A stretch of 64,000 nt of DNA, taken from NCBI RefSeq assembly GCF_905147365.1, contig NC_056416.1, forward strand, positions 2,376,001 through 2,440,000, read 5' to 3'. Below are positions 36,558 through 47,896 of the stretch, one piece after another. How positions within the stretch are numbered: position 1 is the first letter of the stretch; each line of letters starts with the position of its first letter. The translations under genes were made by a program, and so were the position numbers. The notes under the pieces were generated by a model. The model made no database searches, was not told where the DNA came from, and saw only the letters and a program-made list of their open reading frames with translations. Source of the DNA: Aricia agestis. Taxonomy: Eukaryota > Arthropoda > Insecta > Lepidoptera > Lycaenidae.

Positions 36558-38623
36558 TGCTCTCCCACTTTCCAGTTACAGAGATAAACAATAGCATATT
36601 TAAATGTTGGCAAAACGTTAAACGGGTTATCAAAATTAGGTTAACGTCAAACAGTTGCATCGTGTTACAGTTGCTTAGTTAATATATTAGATTTGGGATA
36701 ACAAGTATGTAATAGAAACAACGCGCGTTTGTTTTGCGCGTTTGACTGGAGACTGTACTAAAGTGACGAAAGCTACTTTACAGTACACTATCCTCCTTAC
36801 TGATAATATAATCAGGGCGAGCGAAGCGAGCCCTAGTATTTCCCACAACCTGTACATTTTGTGGTACACTTTACAGAAAAACTATCACGCCTATTGATTT
36901 GTGCAATTAATGATTTACAATAAGTATTGATAAAGCTATGCAATGTATTGTCCTTATTATAACACACGTTGGAAAAGTCGCTTGACAAAGAAAATACAAA
37001 AGAAAACATTGTAAAGTTATTCATTGTGTAACTTTTTTCATTAGTATGAGTTTTCGTATATTTTCATTTTTCAATCATTCTGATTTAAATATTTAAAACA
37101 ATAACTTAAAACTTGACGAAATGAATTATTTTTTTGCATAGGTGAGTAACGTGACATTTTAATTAATTCATCCCAGCTTTGTTTACGTTTAGATCAAAAT
37201 TAATTAAAACGGAGTAACCTGAATCTTATCAAAGTAACACACCAAAAGAATTTCTTCGCTACAAAATGTTCCATTCAAAAGACGCACCGGATGCTCATTC
37301 AATAAAAATATGATAATCATATCTTATTAAATGCGTACAGATATCCACAGTTTATAAATATTTCAGAGTAGTGAAACTAGGCAGAATATTATGTCGAACT
37401 GGCCCTGCGAAAACATTAGGAGTTGACAAACTTTGAGCCTGGTATTTTATTGTAGACATTTTGCTAAGATTTCGAAGGTTTTTGACAATAGTTCTCTATT
37501 CAGCAGGGCTGTTGATTGGTATTTTAACGTTAACCAGTCAAGAGCGCCAATGAACAGATAAACTGCAGTCAAAAAAGTTGTTACAGATTGTAACCATGGG
37601 GCGGGATGACTCTCGGACTTAAGCAAAAAAGTGATAAAAATTGGACGATTTGTACCAGTATGGCATTTGGATTTTTGGAAATTATACGATACAATGTGAC
37701 CATTATTATATTTGCCATACTTGTAGTAGAGGGAAAAAGTGGCGCAATACTTGAAAAACCGTTTCAAATTACATATAAAATCTTAGGATTTTGAAATAAT
37801 ATTGTTCATATTCGCTGCCTCCCACTTGATGGCATTATCAGGGTCCTATTTATAATCATACAGGGAACTGTTAAAAAAAATTTCAGGGTGGTACAAATGG
37901 TTTGGCGAAAAAAAAAATTACACCTTTGCAGTGGTATGGCGGCCATTGGGCGCTGTCGGAAAATTATGGCAAGGTGATTTTCGTGAAACTCGACGATGAT
38001 TAGCTATGCAAAAATTAGCCTGGTACAAATAGTTCAATTGTTTTATTAAAATTAATGTATTCGCGTCGGTATGGCGGGCTGTAAGCCGCACCCGACAAGT
38101 ATGGCATTACGCTTTCGCCTACTTATTTTTTTTCGACTATCTGAAAATACAAGCATTTTTGTGGAACAAATTGTTCGACACTCGTTATTTATCCGACACG
38201 TTCGATTAACGCCCACGCGTTTGGGCTGCCAGTGCGAGCGCTATGACCATCATTTTCCTTTTTGCCTTTACGTAATTATACCCCTGTAAAACCGCCATAC
38301 TGGTGCAAATGACCAAGAATTTTGTGTCAGTATCTCCAGGCCTATAATGGATGGGCCTTGATATTGCACGGCGTATAGAGCTGTCAAAATCAACCTAGAC
38401 CTGTCAAACGCACGCAGGGTCAGAGGGACCAAAACATCATAATGATGCTATATTGTACAAAGACCTGACCTCCACGTCATGGATGGTCCACGCATGACGA
38501 GGGTCAATGTGACGCCAAAATGTCGTCATGTATGCTGGATTAATAAAGAGTGCAAGCTGTTCAGATTTATTTGAAGTCTGAATTTCCAAATGTTTCCGAA
38601 ACCTATAGTTTAATTTTTAGGGT
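36558..38623. other. Non-coding sequence with possible decayed elements
   Basis: A hairpin GGGCGAGCGAAGCGAGCCC lies at 36814-36832 and is followed directly by TAGT. CCATACTGGT(G/A)CAAAT occurs inverted at 37646 and 38292 and may bound a 650-bp element. No exon recognised. Confidence 0.35.
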
Positions 38624-39299
38624 TCCGTACCCAAAGGGTAAAAACGGGACCCTATTACTGAGACTTCGATGTCTGTCCGTCGGTCTGTCTCCAGGCTGTA
38701 TCTCAAAAACCGCTATAGCTAGACTTCTGAAATTTTCACAGATTGTGTATTTCTGTTGCCGCTATAACAACAAATACTAAAAACAAAATAAAATTAATAT
38801 TTACGGGGGGCTCCCATACAACAAGCGTGATTTTTTTGGCCTTTTTTTACTCGGAAACAATAATGGCAACAGGATAGGCACTTAAAATTTTCACAAAGAC
38901 CTTAATTATATTTTGTGTACTTTAATAATTACATAATAATAATATTTAAATAACATAAAAATTTAAGGGGGGCTCCCAAAACACAATTTTTAGCCTATTT
39001 TTGCTCTATAACGGTACGGAACCCTTCGTGTGCGAGTCCAACTCGCACTTAGTCGATTATTCATTTTGCCGGTATCTATATGGAAACAGGTAGGCACTTG
39101 AAATTAAAAAGAATGCCTTAATTGTATGTGTAAGTACTTTAATAATTCATTAATAATAACATTAAAATAAAATGAAAATTTAAGGGGGGCTCTCAATTCC
39201 CATACAAAAAACACAATTTTCAGCCTATTTTTGCTCTATTGTGATTTGTGGTACGAAGTCCTTCGTGCGCGAGTCCAACTCGTACTTGGCCGATTTTTT
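38624..39299 (+). repeat. GGGTTCCGTAC-family dispersed repeat, copy 4, with tandem 3' part
   Basis: A full copy ends at 39060 (GCACTTAGTCGATTAT). A second partial unit, 39061-39299, repeats the central and terminal section (AAGGGGGGCTC, GCGCGAGTCCAACTCG, CTTGGCCGATTTTTT). This looks like unequal exchange or insertion into a sister copy. Confidence 0.75.
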
Positions 39300-40625
39300 C
39301 TATTAATTATTTATGCCTGGTCCCTGCGGCTTTTGACGAGGTTTACGTTAGCCAATCAAGAGTGTTAGAAGAATAGAACACAGGCCAAAAATCTCAGACC
39401 GTTTCTGATGTTGGCTATAGCGAATAATAATAATTAATAGTTACTTATATACGGCTACATCTAATAAAGGCTGGCAAGTGGCAACCCACGATATCATATC
39501 ACACGTACTTACAATCGGAATACGTTATACGACGCAATCTCCTTTATCTCTTATCACTACAATATCTACTGTGTTTTGTACTAGGACAGAAGATTATTTT
39601 TAAAAAAATACCACCAAATGTTTGCATATTATAAAATAAATTAGGTACATGGACGATTGCGCTTGTTCAAAGGTTACTTAATACCGTATAATTATACAAT
39701 AACTTCTACCTTGCTCACACTTAGATTTTCCTAAAGTAATAGACAGGAATAGTGTCCTAAGCAGAGATAATAATTAAAAAACTTTGGGTTTTTCTTTCGT
39801 CGCAATACATTTTCTCAATTTTTATTGTAAAATATATGTATCTAAGCAATATTTAGGACCTTTACGCTAGTAAAAATATCAATTTCTCTAGTACATTTTA
39901 CATGCCCATTGCCCCCACACAGCGGCCAATAAAACATTAAAATATCGATTTATAAGCTTTAGAAACTCGATATCATTGTTTCTCGTCGATAGATTATTCG
40001 ATACAATCGGGCTACAACTCTATTTCTTGATTTATCATCTAGTTTCACTTTCGTTCTGACCGCCCCGCGGTTCCATGGATCGGTTAATAAAAACATGACT
40101 TATTGGAATTAATTTATGATAATAGAAGCAGAGTACTAACGTTTGCTTTCGAAACTAGTGATCACAGAGGATAGAGACGTCGTAGTTGCGAATCGCGTAG
40201 GAATAGACAGCTGCTAAATGTAAAGCTATCTGGGGGCACGGTAATGCCACCGCGAAGACGATTTATTTATTTGATTTATGGACACCAAACAGTACATATA
40301 CATAAATAATCTTCACACAATAATTATTATAACTTATACCAATGCATGTAACTTAACAGGCGACATGGCATTCACACTAAGCACTAGAACTTAGAAGCTA
40401 GATTTTTTGCTAAGCAAACAACTTAGCATTTTTTTTTGCAACCAGCATAAAGAAATGTTCTAATGCTTTTACATAATTTAAATGACTGGTTTCAATAATA
40501 ACCATGTTTTTATTTTCTATCCTAAACATGGGCCAGGGCTATCTTTGACCTCAGTGACCCTGGTCACATATAATATATGAATATCAATAACAATTTAATA
40601 TTTCATTTATTGATGATCATGATTA
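39300..40625. other. Non-coding sequence
   Basis: AT-rich, with a denser segment at 39900-40260. TTTATGGACACCAAACAGTA near 40273 is reminiscent of a LINE 3' end; weak. Confidence 0.3.
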
Positions 40626-40922
40626 TTGGAACGGAGTTCCTTACCTCGCGTCCGACGTAAAGGGGGCTAGACAGAACGATATTTGACCTTCATTTGACCT
40701 CGACACTTTTTTATTAGTACCTGCATGGTAGTGGCAGAGGGCGTTGATAGTATTCCTGTGCGTCAGCCGTCAACTAGATGGCGTTTTTTGAGAATAAACA
40801 GCGACGCGTTGTTAGTATTCCTGGACGTCAATAGACGGCGTTTTTTTAATATTTTTTTGAGTGTATAATATTATGTATGGAACAGGTTTTTTGAACATAA
40901 GAAATAACTTCGTTCCATTCGG
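40626..40922. mobile_element. Possible TIR element
   Basis: ATTGGAACGGAGTTCCTTACC at the left and, reading inward from the right on the other strand, GAATGGAACGAAGTTATTTC. Inside, a 62-bp imperfect duplication (TAGTATTCCTG, ACGGCGTTTTTT) with a TAGATGGCG word. Ends are approximate. Confidence 0.35.
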
Positions 40923-42618
40923 GTGTCCCTTGACACCTCTCAAGTTTTTATTAAATAAAATTCGAATTATTTAATTTTAATTTTATTTAATTCGAAATTT
41001 ACTTAGTAAACATGCTGCAATCTTTGAATCTGATTCTAAAGCAGGCATTAGCTATGAGTTAAAACTTTGGATGAGATGCGAGCACACAAGTTTGGAAAAT
41101 AAGTGCGGATGTCAGAGCACTTAAGAGTTAAGACTTCTTTAAGAAAGTACATTGGAACTAGGCAAATATGCTACCCATGTGGTTGAAGAGAACATACACA
41201 ATTTTAGGGCTATAGATTAGTAATTGTTGTTAATGCTTCAACTCCCAAGCGGTCAGCGGTCGCGAAAACAATAGATATCCAGGAATCCACGATCAAGGGA
41301 TTAATGAGCATTCAGATGAACTTTAAATATTATTTTATTTTAGTATGTTGATATTAAATATAAAAATGCTGCATTAAATTGGATTGTCTGGTAAAATTCA
41401 GAGGAATTGGACTGTAATTAATTACTTAACACCTCCATCATGGGTATCGCAGACACAATAAATTTTCAATTATTATGCGGCAGCCGGCTACCGCTTGGGG
41501 ATTGATGGGTTAATATTTGTGTACTGTATATATATTTGCAAGAAATAAATATTTATTAATATATTATAAAAATCTGGATAATCAAATGTTTCATACATAT
41601 GCTAAAAAAGTTAACTATTTTATAGTTTTATGGAACTACATAATTACATGTACATTTTGTTTGCAGAGCAAAGACTCTCAATCATGATTTTAAAATAATT
41701 TAAGTCCTTTAAAAATCATGAATAAAATTTTAATAAAAAATAAAAATGTACCTACCTGAAGAACATGCTTTGCTTGGAGTGTTATATACAAATCTTGAAC
41801 TGTACATATTATATTATGTATTAATATTTTCTGGGTCTAAAATATAATATGAATATGAGCTGATCATGATTAAAACAAAGTATTTACATCCAACGTGAAG
41901 TTTTCTCATTATCTTCCTGTTATCAAGGTGTTGGCTTCCATTAGTTACTATCTAACACCAAGATAAGGGCGTTTATCAACATTTCAAAACACCTACCTAT
42001 ATGTAATATCAATCAATTATTAATTAAATAAAGTATTACATTTAAGGCATTGAAAATGAAACCATTTTTGTGATTCATTATTTCCATCATAATTACAAAA
42101 TTATTGTGGGGTTACTTAATGATTTTGCCTGTCATAACAACAACTGTAGCCTTGTAATATAAGATTTTAAATTATTTGATATGTGAATTTATAAATTTGA
42201 AGAAAATTATTATTGTACTGCATTAAAATCTTGAAGTGATTGTTATGAAAAGAGAATGTACAATACGGTTTTTCAACTATTAAGTTTACAAAGTTATAAG
42301 TAACTGTTAACAATTATTTTTATACTTTCATCTCACTATTGTCAAAACTGACTAATAGTTACTGTGATTTAGTTTTTTCATTGCGTCGCAAGGCTTGTAA
42401 CATTGGCGTTGTGGACTTGTGGCGCTACGAATCGTGCGCACACGCAGCTGACGACAGTTGCGAAGAAAAAAAACATACAACTTCGATAACTTAGGTTGCC
42501 TGTATTATGTATCTGATAAAATCACACGCGACCTAGAATTTTGTTGTGTATAATATGAATATACCTACGCTAGGCAGACTTGAGATAACATTCGAGAATT
42601 AAATAATAATATACAAAC
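40923..42618. other. AT-rich non-coding sequence, presumed start of intron 1 of the DRAK-like gene
   Basis: Very AT-rich. Contains the dispersed repeat at 41427-41513. On the minus strand this is downstream of the exon 1 donor; no second exon found. Confidence 0.4.
41427..41513 (+). repeat. 87-bp dispersed repeat, copy 1
   Basis: TAACACCTCCATC.TGGGTATC, GCAGACACAATA, TATGCGGCAGCCGGCT, GGGGATTGAT.GGTTAA; the second copy is at 57610-57697 in the same orientation with about ten differences. Confidence 0.7.
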
Positions 42619-42764
42619 CTTGCAAATGGAGTTTGTTCGACGTGATAGACGTCGGTGATGGGCTCCGTCCGCATCACTTTCTGGAGCCATTCCTCGTTCA
42701 GCTCCAGAAGACCATCAGCTCCCGTTTTGAAGTCGGCCTTGCTTATTCCTCTCAAAACACTCAT
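42619..42764 (-). CDS. First coding exon of a minus-strand gene, possibly a DRAK/STK17-like kinase
   Basis: Seen: an ATG at 42764 opens 48 codons plus two bases, ending at a plausible donor (GCAAG followed by GTTTGT at 42618-42613). The peptide starts MSVLRGISKADF, contains ELNEEWLQKVMRTEP and ends VEQTPFA; the reading frame continues only a few residues into the intron before a stop. From memory of the family, this resembles the segment just before the glycine-rich loop of insect death-associated-protein-kinase-related (DRAK/STK17) proteins, where PFAR-G-K-F leads into the kinase domain; the split codon AG|N could encode that Arg. No kinase motif (glycine loop, HRD, DFG) is visible anywhere to the left, so the remaining exons would lie beyond the window edge. 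The exon itself is well supported. The kinase assignment is inference and could be wrong. Confidence 0.5.
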
Positions 42765-43300
42765 TTTGAATGTGTTTCGATGACTGTTTTGATAAAACAA
42801 CGAAATCCAGAGTCACACACCAAAACACAAGACTGTTACTTTACTTAAAACACTCGATACAGAGAATATCAGCGTGACGATTAGGACTTGTGAAACATTT
42901 TATAAACCTCCGTTTTCTCAAAATGTAACTGAACGATCTCCGTTGTCATCGCGAGAAGCGGTTACGGTTTCAAAGAATAAAGTTAAACTTTAAAATTCAA
43001 CACGTTTCATAAAACATACATTTATATCACTTCATTTTAAAAAAAATGTACTTAAAAGTTGTTTATAAACACACGCGATTCGCAAAAACTTATATTTGAC
43101 AAACGCGGAGGACAGCTGCGAATCGACGAGTCGACCGCACTTCGCCGTACACGTTTCTGTTTGATTCAACTAGTTCTCGTCGACGCCGTCTCCCAGCGAC
43201 CGATACTATTCGAATTCCAAGTCAAGCGAATGTCACTATTCCCTTGTTTCAAGTTCGAAAGTTGCGTGACCCGACGTCATTGAGTTTACAAACAATTTGT
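42765..43300 (-). promoter_or_regulatory. Presumed 5' UTR and promoter region of the DRAK-like gene
   Basis: This is the sequence directly upstream of the ATG at 42764, with CpG-containing patches (about 43090-43275) in an otherwise AT-rich area. The gene must start between here and the end of the GST transcript at about 43.92 kb, because both genes are on the minus strand. No TATA box is obvious. An AGATGGCGC motif is present at 43306-43314. The exact start site cannot be read from the sequence. Confidence 0.3.
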
Positions 43301-43922
43301 CAATAGATGGCGCTAGCATGACGTATTTTGCGATGTTGCCATTGTATAAAATTTTACCTTTTTATTCAAATGTTTTTACAACAACTTACAACTTTAAATA
43401 AATGTTGTGTTTAGATTTTAGTACCATTGAAAAACTTATAATATTATAAACATAAAACAAGTAAAAATAAAATACGAACGAATAATCAATTAATCACTGA
43501 GAAATAATATGTAATGATGAACAGAGTACGACCTAGTACGTCGGTAATCAACTAGATGGCGCTTTAGAATATGGCGTATTGAAAGTTTAATTAACAATTT
43601 ATCAAGAAAAGATTTAAAAAATGTAAAAAATACTGGATACTTTTTTAAATCACTTAATTTAAGTGAAAATTAATCGTAAGCATGGTCAGTAATAAATAAT
43701 AATCTTTGTAAAATTAGCCAGATTATTGTTTACATACACCAGTGCCATCTATTGCCATGTAATAAACCCAGTTCACACACTAGATGGCGTTATTACTTCA
43801 AGTAACAAAAATAGGTGCGGGCTTTTTTTGAATTATTATAGAGAATAATACGCCAATTCTGATTAGTTATTACGTGAATTAACAAAACATGTGTATAAAA
43901 TAAACGTGCATATTTAATAGAC

Positions 43923-43928
43923 TTTATT
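43923..43928 (-). terminator. Poly(A) signal AATAAA of the GST gene
   Basis: AATAAA on the minus strand about 43 bases past the GST stop codon, in AT-rich sequence; it is the first canonical hexamer after the stop. Confidence 0.6.
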
Positions 43929-43970
43929 TAATAAAACAAGTTTACATTAAGTACTATTTAAACTACTGTA

Positions 43971-46900
43971 CTATGTGTCAGCTTGTTGGTTTTTCTCCCA
44001 GCAGGATTTCATGACGTGAGTGTACATAGCAAGACCTGGCACGTTGATTTTCTTGAATAGCGCATGTTCGTTCATTCTGGCCAGCCAGTTTACAGTGCGT
44101 GGGAATCTGAAATAAAGGGTAAAAATATAATATGTAAGTACTTACATTTTTATTTAAAAATTTGCAGAACACTAGAATCAATATTTACGGTTTACAGACA
44201 GAATTTAAGGTTTACAATTGTATACCTATAAATTTTGTTTGTTTGTAAGGCAGAGGATGATTTTGTCGTGAAGCATAAGTGAGAAACAGCTGTAATCAAA
44301 ATGACGACAGAATTTCATACGATACGCCATCTGGTCTTTATAATTTCAATCAATTAAATTATTTACTGCATTGTATACGGTAACAAACTTCATGATTCAC
44401 GGCAAAAAATATATAAATCATACTTATTTTCGTCCAGCCTATGGCTGACTTGCAAGGCGTTGGTAGTAGTCGCAGCACCAATGTCTGCTAGAGTCATGTG
44501 GTCGCAGGCGAGGTAAGAGTTCTGTAGGTACGCCTCTAGCACGTAGTAGGCATCCTCTACTGCCTGCCTCTGTTTCTCAGTAGGACACTTAGCGCCTTGG
44601 AATATTGCACCTAGCTGTAAACAGATAGCTGATTAAAAATTTTCTCACATTCCATCCAGTCACTGGCAAGAAGTCACGACAAGTGACACACAGACGACTA
44701 CGAATAATAACTTATTTATTAATGAAATGCTCTGTTTGTAAGGTTTTTTGACCGAAGTTTATTTCTATAACAGCTTTGTTGATCCCATTAACATAAGACA
44801 CCTATATTTTGGTATAAGTAACTAAAATGGCCAATTACAGATAAAACCTCTAACAGACTTGTTCGATTAACGAAACAGCGTTGGGCAATGTGACGTTGTG
44901 GCAATCTTGCTCTTTATGAAATTCATTGCAGATTTAGATTTTAGATTAACCCTGTTAGACCTACTTGCCCAGATCTTTAAGGGACCAAATTAAACCTAGA
45001 AAGAGACTGGAGACATCTAGGCTTAAGTTTAAGCCAGTTATGAGCAAATAGGCGTAAAATTGAAATAGATCGCAGCATTCTTACATACAGTCACTAGTGG
45101 CTAGACAGTATAACATTGATACAGTTGAATCAGCGCCTCAATTCAGTGATACTGCGCCCCCTTTTTTTATGAAATAAGGGGGCAAACGAGCAAACGGGTA
45201 ACCTGATGGAAAGCAACTTCCGTCGCCCATGGACACTCGCAGCATCAGAAGAGCTGCAGGTGCGTTGCCGGCCTTTTAGAGGGAATAGGGTAATAGGAGA
45301 GGGTAGGGATGGGAAGGGAAGGGAATAGGGGAGGGTAGGAAAGGGAATAGGGTAGGGGATTGGGCCTCCGGTAAACTCACTCACTCGGCGAAACACAGCG
45401 CAAGCGCTGTTTCACGCCGGTTTTCTGTGAGAACGTGGTATTTCTCCGGTCGAGCCGGCCCATTCGTGCCGAAGCATGGCTCTCCCACTACTTTTGTCTT
45501 TTGCTATAACTGTAACTTTAACTATAACTACAATGCAAAATGTCAAATCTTTGGTTAAAGCATTAAAGTCAAAAATGGACGCCATATTTAACCATAACCT
45601 TGAGCTCGACAAGGCTTTAAATGAACGTGGCGAAAAAAGGAGCTAACCCTCTCATCATACAAAAACGCCAAAGTTAAAGTTAGCCTTAACTATAACCATA
45701 ACTTTAACCACGCCTCTGGTGCAACCCACTCTTAATATAACAACTAACTTAGACGCCCACATCTCCGTATCCCCAATTCCCAAAATTAGTATATCGCGCG
45801 GGAACTGGGGTCAATTTATACTAACGCAGTCGAATCGAAGCGAATTATTAAAACTCAACATAACAAATTCAACCTTAACTCCAGAGTGTTAACGCACTTT
45901 ATTACTTTTGAGAATTTAAAAAGGCGCGCGCATCTGCGCGAATTCGCGTGAATGCGCCCGACCAACGCTGATTGGCCTCGCAGAAGTAATGTATGCGTTA
46001 CTCTCCGGAATAAAGGTTGAATTTTCTGTGTTCAGTTTTTGGGAATTCGCTTCGACTCAGCGCTAGCATAAATTGACCCTAAATTTTTTCGCAACAAAAA
46101 GTTTCCTTTGTCATTCCCGGCACTTCATGTATCTGTATCCACATTAATTCAGCAGTATGTGAAGAGGTAACAGACAGACAGTTTCGAATATATAATATTA
46201 GTATGGATTTACCGAGATATCTTTCACTCTGATAAACAGTACTCCGGTGTCAAAGAACATGACCTGGTCTACCATGCCCCTGGTCTTCGGGTCTGATGGG
46301 TACAGTGCCTCTTTCTGATCTCCTGTCCCGTACTCTTCTAGAAGATATTTCATTATCGCGTGGCTGAAATTTTATTTTTAACGTTTAAGTAATTTTCATG
46401 ACGGAAATATGCTTATAATGTTGTCATAATAATTAATAAGTTTTATTATGAATATAAAAAAATTAAAATAATAATTTTATTATCATTTTATTTTATTACA
46501 AAAAATAAATATATAAGAATGACTTTGTGCTTTTTATGAAACGCCAAGGCCAATACAATAATTAAATATGCGGTTTTCATTGTTTTTTTATATGCGCCAT
46601 AAAACATATCTATAATCTCTGCTTCAGACATTTCTTACCTTTCAGATATACAATATTCTCCGTCTGCAAGCGCCGGCAAAGTCCCCATTGGGTTAATCTA
46701 TTAAACAGATACGTAGTAAGTCAAAATAATTGACAGTCTAGTAGATTATGGAGGGACTGTCCCTCCATGTATTTAGTTTTATGTAAGTATATACGAGTGT
46801 GATAGATTTTTAAACTATTTTTAGAGTTCCACTCCAGTCAAAATTCACCTATAAAGCAAGAATGAGAAGTAAATGCATATTTGCGTAGGAATAAATAGTT

Positions 46901-47125
46901 TCATTTAATATCCGCTAGAGGCGCTTTTTAAAAAAGCAGATAAAACCATGAATAGTAAACTCTTTGCTGCTCAAACCTTTTTGAACTCTTCGGATTTGTG
47001 TTTCATGTTGAGAAGGTCGACATCTTTGCCGGTTATTTGAAGACCTATCAGTTCTCCAAGTATCATCACGGAGTTGGATGGCGGACTTCCATCTAACTTG
47101 TATAGAATCAGCTCTGATTTTGTGT
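43971..47125 (-). CDS. GST: Glutathione S-transferase, epsilon-like, five coding exons, first exon missing
   Basis: Cytosolic GST that conjugates glutathione to electrophiles; insect delta/epsilon enzymes serve detoxification. Coding exons, read right to left: 47125-46977, 46697-46639, 46363-46213, 44614-44424, 44106-43971 (TAG at 43973-43971). All junctions have GT/AG sites and the phases join without a break into about 228 residues. N-terminal thioredoxin-like domain: LILYKLDGSPPSNS carries the candidate catalytic Ser, NPMGTLPALADG holds the cis-Pro loop, and ESHAIMKYL is the glutathione gamma-Glu contact. C-terminal helical domain: LYPSDPKTRG, FFDTGVLF, LACDHMTLADIG (N-capping box) and KFPRTVNWLARM. 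The length fits the family (about 220). The first exon shown begins with two bases of a split codon, so an upstream exon supplying ATG plus one base is required; I did not find it. Intron 4 (44615-46212) is packed with transposons. Epsilon rather than delta is a judgement from the motifs. Confidence 0.9.
45162..45488 (-). mobile_element. SINE-like element, copy 3, in GST intron 4
   Basis: Complete copy with the ordinary imperfect hairpin GGCGAAACACAGCGC / GCGCTGTTTCACGCC. Serves as the local reference for the altered copy at 5253. The plus strand carries runs of GGG spaced by 1-5 bases (45300-45357), a potential G-quadruplex. Confidence 0.7.
45506..45729. repeat. Dispersed repeat, copy 1 (TTAACTATAACCATAAC family)
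   Basis: Shares TCAAATCTTTGGTTAAAG, AATGGACGCCATATTTAACC, GAGCTCGACAAGGCTTT and CCACGCCTCTGGTGCAACCC with 54099-54365. Probably a MITE; its left end abuts the SINE. Confidence 0.65.
45808..46079. mobile_element. TIR MITE in GST intron 4, 272 bp
   Basis: GGGTCAATTTATACTA... AATCGAAGCGAATT at the left; from the right on the other strand GGGTCAATTTATGCTA...GAGTCGAAGCGAATT, then both continue to TTCAACCTT. The centre is CG-rich (AAGGCGCGCGCATCTGCGCG). Target duplication not clear. Confidence 0.65.
46090..46205 (-). mobile_element. Helitron-like fragment next to GST exon 4
   Basis: GAAGAGGTAACAGACAGACA and ATAATATTAGTATGGA match the 11280 copy. Its 5' TCCATACTAATATTATA tip ends only 8 bases from the donor of GST exon 46363-46213. 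Confidence 0.6.
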
Positions 47126-47174
47126 CTGAAAATATGAGAAAGTATTTTGTTATACGAGTACTATGAGTGATAGT

Positions 47175-47411
47175 CTACCCGGGCGTACCCAGGATTTTAC
47201 CTAAGAGAAGGGGGGGGTTTACACCTGTTTCGAGAAGATTGTCGGTCGGTCGGTCGGTGACTGAAAAAATATATAATTTTGTTTCCAACACTTCATTTTG
47301 CGCAGAGTAGGTAACACGTTTTTAATTCCCACTTGCCAGAAAAAATTACGATTATTTTATCTTCTGGCTTCTGCCCCCCCCTGCCCCTACCTGGGTACGT
47401 CCATGCATGAG
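47175..47411. mobile_element. Small TIR element with G/C runs
   Basis: GGGCGTACCCAGG...AAGGGGGGGGTTT at the left; inverted ...CTGCCCCCCCCTG...CCTGGGTACGTCC at the right; a GGTC repeat (GGTCGGTCGGTCGGTCGGT) lies inside at about 47254. GST intron 1. Confidence 0.55.
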
Positions 47412-47685
47412 ATCACATTTCACGCTATAATAAATTAAAAAGTTTATGTGTATGTTTGTAACTACTGAACGGATTCTGATGAAATGCGTAATTATATCGT
47501 GGGTTATGCTCTAGAATTCTGAATTTTTATTATTTTTTAATTAAAATTATAATTTTTATTTTATAAAAATAGGCATTACCTGGCATTTTTAAGCCTTGTG
47601 CTGATCAGTTTACGGCGACTCACGATTCTATACCTAATGTAAATCTAAAAGAAAAATACATTAAAAATAAAATAACAATCTGGTC

Positions 47686-47746
47686 TCGCTAGGAAATAGC
47701 GTTTTTTATGGATACGGTATCCATAAAAAACGCTATTTCCTAGCGA
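47686..47746. repeat. Perfect 30-bp palindrome, 1-nt spacer
   Basis: Arms 47686-47715 and 47717-47746 are exact reverse complements around G47716; the sequence reads TATGGATAC-G-GTATCCATA at the centre. Lies in GST intron 1. Confidence 0.95.
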
Positions 47747-47760
47747 TTTTTATGGATATA

Positions 47761-47785
47761 GATTAGGTATCCAGGATACCTAATC
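47761..47785. repeat. Perfect 12-bp palindrome, 1-nt spacer
   Basis: GATTAGGTATCC-A-GGATACCTAATC, 14 bases after the larger palindrome and sharing its GGTATCC/GGATAC core. Confidence 0.9.
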
Positions 47786-47896
47786 AGACATTTTTAATAG
47801 GGATGATGACAAGGTCAAAGATTAGCGAATTTTGTTAATATAATAAATAAATCACGTTAAAAAATAAGTGTTCCCAAAATTTCAGCTTGATAGCAT

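Noticed and set aside
36814..36836. GGGCGAGCGAAGCGAGCCC-TAG as a Helitron 3' end
   Set aside because: The hairpin directly abuts TAG without the usual 10-12 base spacer and no matching 5' end was found.
43059..43283. 74-codon plus-strand frame in the DRAK-like promoter region
   Set aside because: No motifs; explained by GC-richer promoter sequence with few stops.
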